A DNA stretch of 64,000 nucleotides, taken from NCBI GenBank assembly GCA_036156195.1, contig JAYZUZ010000011.1, positions 434,001-498,000 of the forward strand, read 5' to 3'. The position numbers and the translations under genes were made by a program. Numbering within the stretch: position 1 is the first letter of the stretch; each line of letters opens with the position of its first letter. The stretch comes from Abyssibacter sp036156195. Lineage in GTDB: Bacteria > Pseudomonadota > Gammaproteobacteria > Nevskiales > OUC007. Positions 24,073 to 36,000 of the stretch are shown here, in pieces. The notes beneath the pieces are model-generated. The model was not told where the DNA came from. It was given only the letters and a program-made list of their open reading frames with translations, and searched no databases.

Positions 24073-27000
24073 CTAACTCGCCGGACAGGCGTCCCCGACG
24101 AGATTGATGCAGGCCCGGTTAGTGTTGCCGTAGGCATCACGAATACCGCCCGGGGCGATGTAGGCCGGGCCGTCGCCGACGGTGGCCTCCCAGTTCAGGC
24201 CATCCGGGCTTTGCGCGGGCACGGTCCGAAGCTGGCCACCGGCTTCCACCGTGGTCACCTCGACCTGCTCGCCCACGCCGGTATCCCGCCAGGGCCGGAA
24301 GCTGCAGCGATGGCAGTACTGCTCCTCGACGCCGCCCGAATAGCTGTGCATGTTGCGTTCGTTGCGCAGCCAGGGCATCAGCGAAGCATCCCCCGCTGCC
24401 ACGACGGACCAAGTGTCCGGGTAGTCGATGGGCCCGATTGTGCGCGAACCGTATTGCGTGGTGGGTTCGCGGGTGTTGGCTCCGCGCTGGAACGCTTCGT
24501 GCACGGTCACCGGGCCCAGGCCGAAGCGGACAATGCCCGCATTGACGGCTGCCTGCTCGGCGGTGATCCCGCCCCAGGGCCGCACCTCGAAGGGTTCACT
24601 GGTCAACGCGTAATCGACCGGGCCGCCCAGATCCTGTCGCTGCCCCGCGATCACGAACCGATAGGTGCCCGCTGGCGTGGCATAAGGCCCCTGTGGACGG
24701 CTATCGTCGTCCGCATCGGTGACCGCCACTTCAGAGGCAAACGCCTCATAGCCTGCGGTCCACACCCATTCAAACTGCCCGGCACGCCAGGCGCCGTAGT
24801 CGGCTGGATCGGGGATCACCACACCCTGGAAGTCACCGTCGCCCTCGATGTAGGTCCCGCCCAGGAAGTCGACATGCAGCGGCACCTCGCCCTGCTGGTC
24901 GCCCACGACCATCCATTGCTCGCCTTCGAGCCGTTCCACCGTCACCGTCGGCATGCCCAGCCAGGTCGCCCCGCCAATCCACTGGACCGTCGCGGCGTCA
25001 AACCGCTCGATGTCCTGTGGCTGCGTCACAATGCTCGGCGTACCGCCATCGGTTGGTTGGGTCAGGTCGTAAACCAGGCGCACGCCGCGACCGATTTCAC
25101 CCAGCGACTGGGCCAGCAGCTCAGCCCGGCCCGATTCGGCCAGATACGCCAGGTCGCGGGGTGACGGCATCATGCCCGCCCCGCCATTCAGGCTGGCGGC
25201 CAGCCGCGACATGCGCGTGGCCAGGAAGTCCGCACCATGCGGGCCCAGGCCGGCCAATGCCTTGCGGTAGTGGTCATGCGCCCGGTACTCACGATACGCC
25301 GGCATGTAGCCCCAGTAGTCATTGGCCATGCCTACCGGAATCACCAGTCCATAGCCCTGATCCGGGTGCTCTTCATGCGTGAAGTTGCCGAGTATCTGGG
25401 CCGGGTCGGTCGGCTCGGCCTCGGCATGCAGCGGCGTCCACAGACCCCCGTTCGCATCGGCCCGGATCAGTTCGTCATCCCAGCCGGCCGCATTGTTGTG
25501 AATCTGCGCTTTCATCACGTCGAAGGCCGCGCGCGAGGTCGTCAGCAAACTGCCGTTCCCCCGACTGGGGTGCGGGCACACAGCCGTATCGTCATCGACA
25601 GTGCAACCCACTTCGTCGGCGCCGTGAACAAAATCGCCGTTTGCGCCCGGATCGCGCAGCGGATTGTCGCCGGCGTAACCCAGATCCCAGTCCCAGCCGG
25701 TGTGGAGATCTCCGGCCACTTTGTTGAGGCGGCTGATGACGTTGAGCGCCGGATCGGTGAACTGCTCGCAGGGGCAGAACGTAATCGCGACCTCACCCAG
25801 CTTGAAGGCCTGGATGGGCACGGTGGCCTGCTCTTCCACCAGTCCCAGCGTGGTGGCGCTGTAGCTCACCGGCAGGGGCACGCCCAACTCGGCAAGCTGG
25901 TCGGCGAGTCCGCCCGTCACGCTGGTCAGCGCCGCATGCACGTCGTCGTAGCTCACCGGCGGCTCCTCACCGAAGAACTCGGTGAGCGCGTCCTCAAAGG
26001 GCTCGACAAGGGTGCCCTCGACATCATCGGCCACATGCTCGCAGTCCGGGAAGCCGATCACCGGCACGCCCGGATTGGCCTCGTAGAACAGCCGATCGGA
26101 GTTACAGTTCGACACGCCGGGGATGGGCCGCGTCACCGGCGGCGCAAAGCGCTGATAGGCGTAATCGACCACAAAGTCATCGCTGCGGGCGGCGAACTGG
26201 TGGGGATCCCAGGGTGTATCGGTTGCGATCCGCTCCAGTGCCTCCAGCACCGTGTCGGCGGCCTTCAGGGCCGCGCGATGCGCGCCGGCAAATGCGGCCT
26301 CCTGATACTCGTGACGCTCGGCCCCGTCGTGAGCCCGCTCATCCTTGTGCGGCCCGGCGGTACCGGTTTCGGACTGCGACATCAGATTGATGGCGCCAGT
26401 CTCACGATCCAGCAGGCGCATGGTTGCGTGGGTCAGGTCACCCGAGATGACTTCCTCGCCCCACACCCACTCGGGATGCACGCCGAGCACGATCCAGTTG
26501 ATCAGGTTCTCGCCGCTGACGGCATCATCGAAGCGCAGGACGTACAGCTGACGGGTCGTGTAATCGTAGGGCTGCCCGGCCGGGGTATTGAGGGTGCGCT
26601 GCTCCTGCGAAATCTTGGGGCCGTAGGTGTGGCCGCGCACGTCGTTGGCGTACACGGCTGCGCCCCCCATGGTCACCGGCCGCATGGTCTCGGCCGCCTC
26701 GACGATGGCGTCACGCATCTGCTGCGCCATGTAGTCATAAAAGCGGATGTCGAAGACATCCTGGAAGATCCAGGTGCCAAAGGCCGGCGTGGAGTAAAAC
26801 GGCGAAGCATGGGAATGCGACACCGTCATCGCCAGATTGGCCTCGGTAATGCCGGTGGGCGTGCGGCCCTCCAGCACGGCCAGCGCGTCGTGCTCGGCCA
26901 GCAGTTGCACCAGCCGTCGCCGCATCAGGTCGTTGGGCAAGTACAAGTCGTTGGTCGCAACGGCAACGCGCTTGCCATTACCGCCTTCAACAACCAGCGC

Positions 27001-30000
27001 CCGGGTGGTGATCCGGTCGGCCATCGTGTCGGAACTCACCTTACGCGTCGCATGCATGTACGGGTCGTAGCCACGCCCGCCGTCCACGCCGGCACCGGTC
27101 GCGGCAAACTGGCCCGCCGACGGCCCCATATGCCAGCTGGCATCCACAATGGCCGCGCCGGCCTTGGCCACGCCATCGCCCCCCAGCGGGACATCGGCAA
27201 TCAACGCGCATTCCGGTGCACCAGCCAGCAGAGCGTCACATTGCTGGGCCAGCATGCCCAGCGCCTGCTCCGCGCCCAGCAGCAGCGTGCCGGTCAGCAC
27301 ATCGAACACCTCGCAGAACTCGCTCGACGGGCTTTGCGCATCGCATTGCGCCTGCAGTTCCGTGACCGCAGCCTCGGCAGCGTCCGAGACATTGCTGGGT
27401 GGCGGCGGTGTGGCAGCCGGGCGTTGTCCCGGCGGCAGCAGCTGGACGGCATGCAGGCCGGCCGGCAAGGCAATGTCGATCTCACCGGTCACCCGACGGG
27501 CCTGCCGCTCGCCGTTCACCCAGAGATCCACCTCGACACCCAGCGCCGTGAGCCGCAGCGTCACATCACCATCGGTCATGACCTGCCCATCGACTTGCTG
27601 ACCCAGGTCCAGCGCCATACGCGTGACATTCAGCGTGGCGGCGGTCAGCCCGGTGAGTGTCGCCTCAAATGCATTGGCCAGCGGCTCGTCACCGACCTCA
27701 ACCCACTCCAGGCCCGACCGCACGAAGGGTGTGCTGTGTCCTGCCGCAAGAATCGGACTGGAAGCCGCCGGCGCATCCGGCCACAGGCCAGTCTGCGGTA
27801 CGGGCACGATGCTGGCACTCGGCAGCGCCTGCGAGGTGACGTCGATCTGGCCTGTGACGGAGGGATCGCGAGGCGTAGCTGGATCGACGCCGCGCACGAC
27901 CAGCCCATCCACCCAGTAGGCGCCATCGGGCGCAAAAGCAAAGGTCGCATCCTGCGGGTCGGGCCGCACCGTGTTGAGGGCATGGACCAGTGCGGGCACG
28001 ACCTTGTAAGTCACCTGCCGAGGATCGGAGTTGATGGCAAACCGCTGCAGATAGCGCGCACCCTCCACCCATTCGTCAATGGCGGCCTGGGAGAAGTGCT
28101 CGTAGCCGATCAAGCGCAGGAAGTCCGAGCGATAGCCCAGCTCCGTCAGACGGTCGGCCAGCCGTTCCACGCCCGGAAACGGCACCAGTTCATCGGTGGT
28201 GCCGTGATGGATGGACAGCGGGAAGTGGCGGGCATTCTCCAGCAAGCGGAAATTGAGCTGGGCATTAGCATCGCCGTCATTGGCCTCGATAAAGCAGGCG
28301 CTACCGGATTCACCCCCGGCCTCGAAGGTCTGCGTGCACAGGTCCACATCCGGGCCGATCCCGGTCCAGGCACCCTGGGTGGTCGCACCCGAGCTGCTAT
28401 AGCCGGCCGCGAATAGATCTGGGTACAACAGCCCGAACAAATACGTGCCGTAGCCCCCCATGGAATAGCCGCTGAGATAGCGGCGGCGGCTGTCCACATT
28501 CAGCGCCAGGGCCTGGGCCAGGCCCGTGGCAGCGTCGACAGTCGGCGCACGATCCGACACGTCGCGGCCCTCGACATCCATCATCACCTCGAACACATCC
28601 TGATGGGCGTCCGTGGTGTACCAGCTTGACGTGCCGCGCCCGCGCGGGGTCACAACGATATTGCCGACCTCCTCACCCAGCTGGCGGATCAATCGGGGTG
28701 TCCAGGCTGCGCCGCTATGCCCCTTGCCGCCGCGGTAGTGCAGCCAGTAGGTGATGGGCGTCGGCGTGTTGCCGTCATAGCCACTGGGGATGTAGAGCCC
28801 GTAGTGCTGCAGACGGCCGTTTTCGCCCCCTTCCGTGGAGATATTCGCGCCCGACAGGAACTGGCGCTCGTGGTAGCCCACGCCCGGGCGGACCCGTTCG
28901 CTCAGCCCCCCGGTCATCGAGGCGACATCGATCAGGTTCACGAAGGCATCGACACGGCCGGCATGCAGCGCCAGCGCCTGATGCTGCTCGTTGTAAACCC
29001 CGGCAATCGGCTCGCCGAAGCGATACGCCACGTTGGACGGCCGGCCCTCGGCATCCAGGGTCAGCGCGGTCATGCGCAGCAGCCCGTCGACGGCGAGCGC
29101 CTCTAACGGCAGCACGGCTTCCACCGCGTTGTGCTCGGCACTGGCCTGCACAACACCAACCAGGTCCACGGCCTCGCCTGAGGCAATGGACCAGGCCGTG
29201 ACGCTGCCGTGGCGCAGGCGAACCGCCAGATCGAACTGATCCGTCTGCAGCCCATGGCCAATGCTGGCACCGCGCGGCGCATCATCCTGGGTGTCGAACA
29301 GCAGCAGCAGATCGGCCGTTGCGGCATCGACCAGGTTCACCAGCCGGGCCAGCACATACAACTCGCTGCCATTGGAGGCCAGCCGCAGTTCATGCAGGTC
29401 GGTTCCATCGGCCAGGCCGGTCTCGCCGTAGCTATCGGAGGCGCCAACCGGCTGGGGCACGCCCAGCTGATCGCCCACCGCCTGTTCCAGCTGATCGATT
29501 CGGCGTGCGCGATCGTTCACTTCGATCACCGGCCCCAACAAGGCCAGCCGACGGGCATCATCGCCGTTGTCCGCGCCCCGGGCATCGAACAGGTAGTCGG
29601 TGTAGACATGCTCACCCGCCGACCAGTGCTGCGTGCCCCCGAGATAACTGGACGCACCCGCCCAGTCAGACGGGTTGCCATCCACAGTCTTGTGGCTGGG
29701 GACGACGGGCGGCAGCGCTTCGGAGACCAGCGCACCGCGTACCAGCGGACGCGACAGTGCCGGCAGGACATCCGGCACGGCGTCGTTCAACGCCACGCAC
29801 AGATCATCTCCCGAGGCGTCGCATTGCTCGGCCACCGTGGCCAGCAGCAGGGCCAGCGTGTCGCCGCCCAAATGATCAAAGCCGGCATTGAACACGCAGT
29901 TCGGCCCGCTTTCGTCAAAGCCACATTGCTGGATGGCTGTGGCAAAGCCCTCGACATCCGGTGGCGACAACGCAAACACGGCGGCACAGAACGCCTCCGC

Positions 30001-33000
30001 GCCCTCTTCACTGATCTGACTGGCCGCGTCCACACAGTCGGCTTCCGTGAAGCCACCCGCGCCGCCGCCACCCGTACCTGCGTCACCCGGCAGGACCGGT
30101 GGCACGGCCGGACATTCGGCACGGCTGTTGACGATGCGCTGGGTGTTGGTGTCGATCAACCGCCCTTGCTCATGCAGGAAGTGCGATTTCTGACACATGC
30201 CGAACGCCGTCCGGCGCGGGTACTGGTGGGGGTCTTCGTCATCCGCCCGTGGCGGCACATTGCCAATCGGCGGCGAGGCCGTCTTGCCCTCGTCAAACTC
30301 GATGAATCCAGACTTGTCCGTCCGGCAGGGCGCAACGGCGCAGCCCGGTTCGTCGTAGCGGGCCTCGGCATCGCGGCCGACCAGCGGGATGTCCCAGAAC
30401 GGCGCCGTATCGGGGTCGCGCTCGTTGAAGAACGCCTCACGTGAGGCATAGACAAACGGCACACCCTCGCCCGGCCGGCGGTGGTACAAGTCCCCCACCT
30501 GAGCGCCGATGGTCCGCGCCATCACCTGGGCACTCCAGTGCGTGACCTGATGATCTGCAAAGGCCGGATGCAGCAGCACCTGGTTATCCGGCCCGCCCAG
30601 CGCCTGGTTATCGGTGATGTGATGGGCGTAGCCGTTGTTCTCGCTGCGATCCCACAGCATCTGGATCAGGGCAAAGCCGAGGTCGCGATCCAGATCGTTG
30701 GTGTAGGACAGATAAAGCGGCAGCGCATACGGCGGGAGGCCGTCAAAGTTGTACGCCTTGTCGAAATCAACACTCCGCCGCAGCAGCGTGGAGTAGTTCA
30801 TGCCGACCACGCCCAGCACGCCGCGGGTGATGTCCTTGGACAAGGCCACCACCGGACCACCGCTGATGCCACCCTGCGAGTTGCCGTCGTAAAACACCTC
30901 GCGGTTGGAAAACACCGGTTGCCCCGCCTGCTGGAACGCCGGGTGGGCGCCGAACCCATCCGGATGGCGTAGCGCACGCGCCAGGAACAGGAAGTTCAGC
31001 AGACCTTGCTGCGAGGCATCGGGAACAACCTGGAAGTTCGACAGGTCGAGCAGCGAACCCAGCACATTCACCAGATCCCCGGTGGAGAACCCGAAGAGGT
31101 CGACGCCGCAGAACAGGAAGTTGTGATCGGACGAGAACTCCGGCACGCGGTCATAGTTCACTGCCTGATGGCCGTCGAGCAGGCCGTGGCCGTAGACCCC
31201 AGGCCGCGCCGGATTGTCCGGCGAGGCATCGGCCGGAATCTGGCAGGTGAAGCGCGTGGTCATCGTGCCGGTCGAATCTGGCAGCCCGTCACCAAAACGC
31301 GACCCCACGGGATCGGCCGGGTTCAGGCCATCCGTGGGGTTGTAGAACAGGCGATTCGGCGGCAGAGAGCCCCCATCGGCAATCCCCAGCACCTCGGCAC
31401 AGCCATCGGCGATGTCGGCCTGCGGGAAGCTGTTGCAGAGTGCTTCCAGCTGCAGGGACAGATTGTCCACCGGCGCGGGGTCCGCCGGCGTGACATAACT
31501 GGGCACGGTTAACGTGCCCTCGATACGCCGGACAATGCGCCGCGAGCTGCTGTCCCCGTAGGGCTGTTCGGTCACGCGGTCGATGGTGAAGCCTGGCGCC
31601 GCGCCCAGATCGGTGATGGCGCCGCTGGCGTCCTCGACCTGACCCAGGTGATTGCGGAACGCGTCATCACGCATATGCCGCAGCCGGGCGATGTTGTTCT
31701 CCGTACTGGCGACGGTGAAGTCCCAGGCCAGATAAAGCGCCTCGTTACCGGCCGTGGCGATCCCCGCGGACTCCAGCACCGGGAAGACGTCGCGGGCCAA
31801 GGCCTCGCAGCGTTCAGCCACCGGTGGCAGCTGCGTGGCCCGGGCGTCGCGGCAGGTGGCGAACGCGGGCTGGGCGGTGATCGGTGCACCGGCCTGATCG
31901 ACCAGCGACTTCAGCACCACGACATACCGCTGCCCTTCGTCAAAGTTGCTGGCAGGACGGATCAACATCGCCGGCTGTGCACCAGCCGGGTTGGGCGTGC
32001 CCTGCCCCGGCAACAGCAGGCCGGCGTTGAGGTTGATCTCCGCCCAGACCGGATGCGGCTCCCCCGTCTCGGCATTGAGCACGACCACCGAACTGCTGGC
32101 GACATCCAGCGATGCCGGAATATGGCTTAGCGGCGGCGCACCGGGAATGCTGCCATCGGCGTTCGCGGCGAGATCCGGCACAAACGTCACCAGCATCTGG
32201 CCCGGCGAAAAGCCGTCGTTGCGGTTCCACTCGGTGGGCTCGATGGGCTTGCCGGCGGTGTTACGCGGCATGGCCAGCACATCGAAGTTCACCCGTCGGC
32301 CGGTCCCCGCAGCCTGCGGACTGCCCTCCGGCGCGGTCACGGTGAAATGGTTGCTGGGGAACGGCAGCAGGCAGTGCGCCGGGTCCAGCACATCACAGCC
32401 GGCCACGGCGGCCTGCAGGGCATCACCGATCAGCATGCTGTCGTCGGGCTCATCGCTGCCCACACCGCCGAACACAGCGCACACGCCTTCAGGCAAACCG
32501 GCATCGCGGCAGGGTTCAGCCAGCGGGGTATCCGGGTTGAGCAAGCTGCAGAATTCCTCCGGCCCGCCATTGTCCAGACAGGCACCGGCCAGACCGCGCT
32601 GCACGTAGTCCATCCGCTGGCCGATGATGTTGAAGATGCAATCCTCAGCCGCCGGGTCAGCCTCGCAGGCCTGCAGATAGGGCGGCACCTGCTCGCTGTT
32701 CTCGGCATCGAACAAGGGCAGGTAACCCTGTGCGCGCAGCAGCGGCGCCGTTAGCGGCCCCAGCGAGACAAACTCTTCGTAGCCGGTAAACGGCAACGTG
32801 AAGCCATCATCACCGCTGGCGTTGATGTAGCTGAACTCCTCCTCGGGCAGGATGTAGCCGAAGGAGTTCTGGGTCAGGCCCAGCAGCATGACGTGATCGC
32901 CGGGCGCGGCCAGCGAGCGGACGAATGCGCCGAAGGTGCCGGTCGCCTCACCGGGCATCGTCACCAGCTCCAGTCCACTGCCGGTCTCACCCAAACTGAC

Positions 33001-36000
33001 CCGAGACACCAGCGTCTGCGCGGTGGGTGTCACCTGCGGGAGCGTCGTCAGCACCGGGGCGATCTCCGGACCGATGCCGGGAATCTCCGCCACCGGCAGC
33101 TCCAGGAAGTCGTAATAGCGGTTGAACGCGCCTAGCAGCCCGGCACCGATGAACAACGGGTTGGTCACGGGCAGCAACACGGTTTGATGCCGCACGGTCA
33201 GGCCGCCATCAATGATGCGATCCAACGTGAAACCATCGGCATCCGTGGCCATGCCTGCGCCGCGGCTGCGCACCCGGTCGTAGGGTGTCTCGCCACTGGT
33301 CGGCCCGGAGGCCGAGGCATCCGCAATCGGACCGTTGAAGTACAGGGACACGCTGCCTGGATACTGCTGCTCCAGATGGTCCACGGCACCCAGGACGTAG
33401 TCGGGGTGCGGCACTCGGGGGTCTTCGTTGATCGAGGTCGGGTGGGCGTTGAACTGCAGCAGGGTGCCCAGCACCTCGCCGCTGCGCAGGCCGCGGGCCT
33501 TCATCAGCGTGGCCAGGGTATCGGCGTCTTCCTCGGGGTCGAGTCGGCGAGGACGCCGGTAGTTGTTCCACTGCGCCATGTCGCCGTGGCTGACCTCCAG
33601 CTGCGCCGGCTCCAGCCCGGCCATGGCCTCCAGCGCGACCTGGGCAGCCGCCGGATACAGGGTGTTGCGAATCCAGTCCTGCGGCACACCGCCCCAAAGC
33701 CCCTGCAGATCGGCTCCCGCGTGGGTATGGGTTTGCCCAAAGAGGATGTTGTCGGCCGCGATACCAGTGGCGGCCACGACAGCGGCGCGCAGCTCGTTCT
33801 GGATGACGTTACCCGCCCCGATGGCGTCCAGCACCAGGAACAGCACCTGGGTACGCGAGTCATCGGCGTTGCGCTGTTCGACGAACATCGCACGAATCCA
33901 GGTTTCCTCCGGTCCGTGCGGACCTTCGTGGAAACGCTCAGACGCCGGCTCCGTCAGGTTTTCGCCCAGGGCACCGAAGGGGTCGGGGAAGTTGCCGGTC
34001 GGGTCGATGCCAAACCCACCCAGATTGAACTTCTGCAAGTGGGTTGCCCCCGCGAATCGCGGCTCCTCGATGCCGTCGATATGCGCCTGGGACGGCACCA
34101 CCGAGGCCTTGGCTGCGCCGATGCGCAGCTTACCCACGGGAATGTCGTACACACCCACTGCAACGGTGTCGGTATCCGACTTGCCGCGCGCATCGGTCAC
34201 GGTCACCTGGAAAACCAGCTCGCTATCGGCTTCGACTTCCGGTGCCACAAAGCTGGCCACCGCAGAGTCTGCCTCGGTCAACTCGGCCGTGGGCCCGCTG
34301 AGCTGGGTCCAGGCGTAGTCGGTGATCTCGTCATCGGCGTCAGTACTGGCGGCCGCGCTCAGCACCACGGTCTGGCCTTCGTCTGTTTGCTGATCAGCGC
34401 CAGCGTCCGCCACGGGCGGCTGGTTCGGTGTCACCGTGACGCGCAACTCATCGCTGGCCGTAGCGCCCTCGTTGTCAGTCACCACGAGACGGAGGGTCAG
34501 CGTGCTGGGCGCGTCGACATCCGGGGCCGTGAACTGCGCCACCGGCTGGTCGGCATCATCAATGGCCAGGTCGGCATCGACCACCGACCAGGCGTACTGC
34601 TGAATCGTGCCGTCGCTGTCGGCACTGGCCTGGCCGTCCAGCGTGACCCGGTCCAGCGCATCGACGGCCTGGTCTTCGCCGGCTGAAGCGGTTGGCGCCG
34701 CGTTCACCGGTTGCACGGTCACGGTCACCTGATCGCCGGCCGTAGCCCCTTCGGCATCGGTCACCGTCACCTCAAACCGCAGGCTCAGCACCTCGGTCGT
34801 CACCGGCGCGACGAAGCGCGCCTGGTTGGTGTCGGCGGCCTCCAGCGTCACTGCGGCGCCCGACAACTGCTGCCAGGCGAACTGCAGCGCATCGCCGTCG
34901 GCGTCGCTGCTGGCCGAGGCATCCAGCACCACCTCGGTCTGCTCGTTAACGGTCTGATCGTCGCCTGCCGCCGCCACGGGCGGGGCATTACCGGCGCGGA
35001 CCGTCACCCGCACCTGATCGCTTGCGCTGGCGCCGTCGTTGTCAGTTACGGTGAGTTCGAAAACCAGCACTTGCTCGGCCGGTGTATCCGGGGCCACGAA
35101 CCGGGCCTGCGGCGTGTCGGCATCGACCAGCGTACTCGCGCTGCTGTTCAGCACCTGCCAGGCATAGCTGACCAAGGCGCCGTCGCTATCGGCACTGGCG
35201 CGACCATCCAGCATCACGTCTGCTGCCGGGTCGACGGTCTGGTCTGCACCTGCATCAGCCGTGGGCAGCGCATTCACAGGCGGGTTGCCCGGCACATCAC
35301 GCACGATCACCGACACCACATCGGCCGAACGCGCGCCCTGATCGTCGGTGGCCACAATCTGGAATTCCAGCCGCGTATCGGTATTGACCTGCGGCGCGGA
35401 GAACGTGGCGTTGGCGGACTGCGCGGCCGTCAGGCTCACAGCCGGGCCGGAGACCTGCGTCCATGCCAGCTCCGTCACGCTGCCGTCGCTGTCGGTCGCG
35501 CTGGCCGACAATGTGGCAGCACTGCCTTCGGACACCTCGGCCGGCGCATCGGCTGCCACCAGCGGGGGCGTGTTGCCGTCTGGGTTGGCCAGATCGTCCT
35601 GTGTCTGCTGGAAATGGTCGGCTGCCGCCTCGGCGCTGACCAGACTCCGGCTCATCTTGTTGCTGGAAAGCCCGCCGGTGGCGGCCGCAATGAACTCGGC
35701 CACGGCCGGGTCAGCTCCGAAAGCTTCCAGCGACTGGGCGAAGTCCAGGCTGCGGCCCAGCCCCGCCGTGCGGGTTTGCCGGGTCAGGGTTAATCCGGTG
35801 TCGGGGTCGGCGTCCGCATCCAGCGTGAGCATCAAGCGAATGATGTTAAGCACGGCCGGCGGATCGGCGAACAAGTCCTCGCCTGTGGCACCCGGCACCA
35901 GCTCCACCGGCGTGATGACGGAGGCCCCGGAGGCCGAACCCAGCTGAATGTCGCCGATGCTGAACTGCACCGATTCGCCCGCGTCGTAGTCGAACTGCCC

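Noticed and set aside
25237..28416. A very long open frame (1059 codons) on the plus strand
   Set aside because: It lies fully inside the minus-strand giant lipoprotein gene, which has a signal peptide and recognisable domains. The plus frame gives basic, repetitive protein without domains and is a high-GC shadow.
34150..35580. Tandem nucleotide repeats that could be a CRISPR or minisatellite
   Set aside because: They encode the PKD/Ig-type domains of the giant lipoprotein. The units are ~290 bases and diverged, with no spacers.
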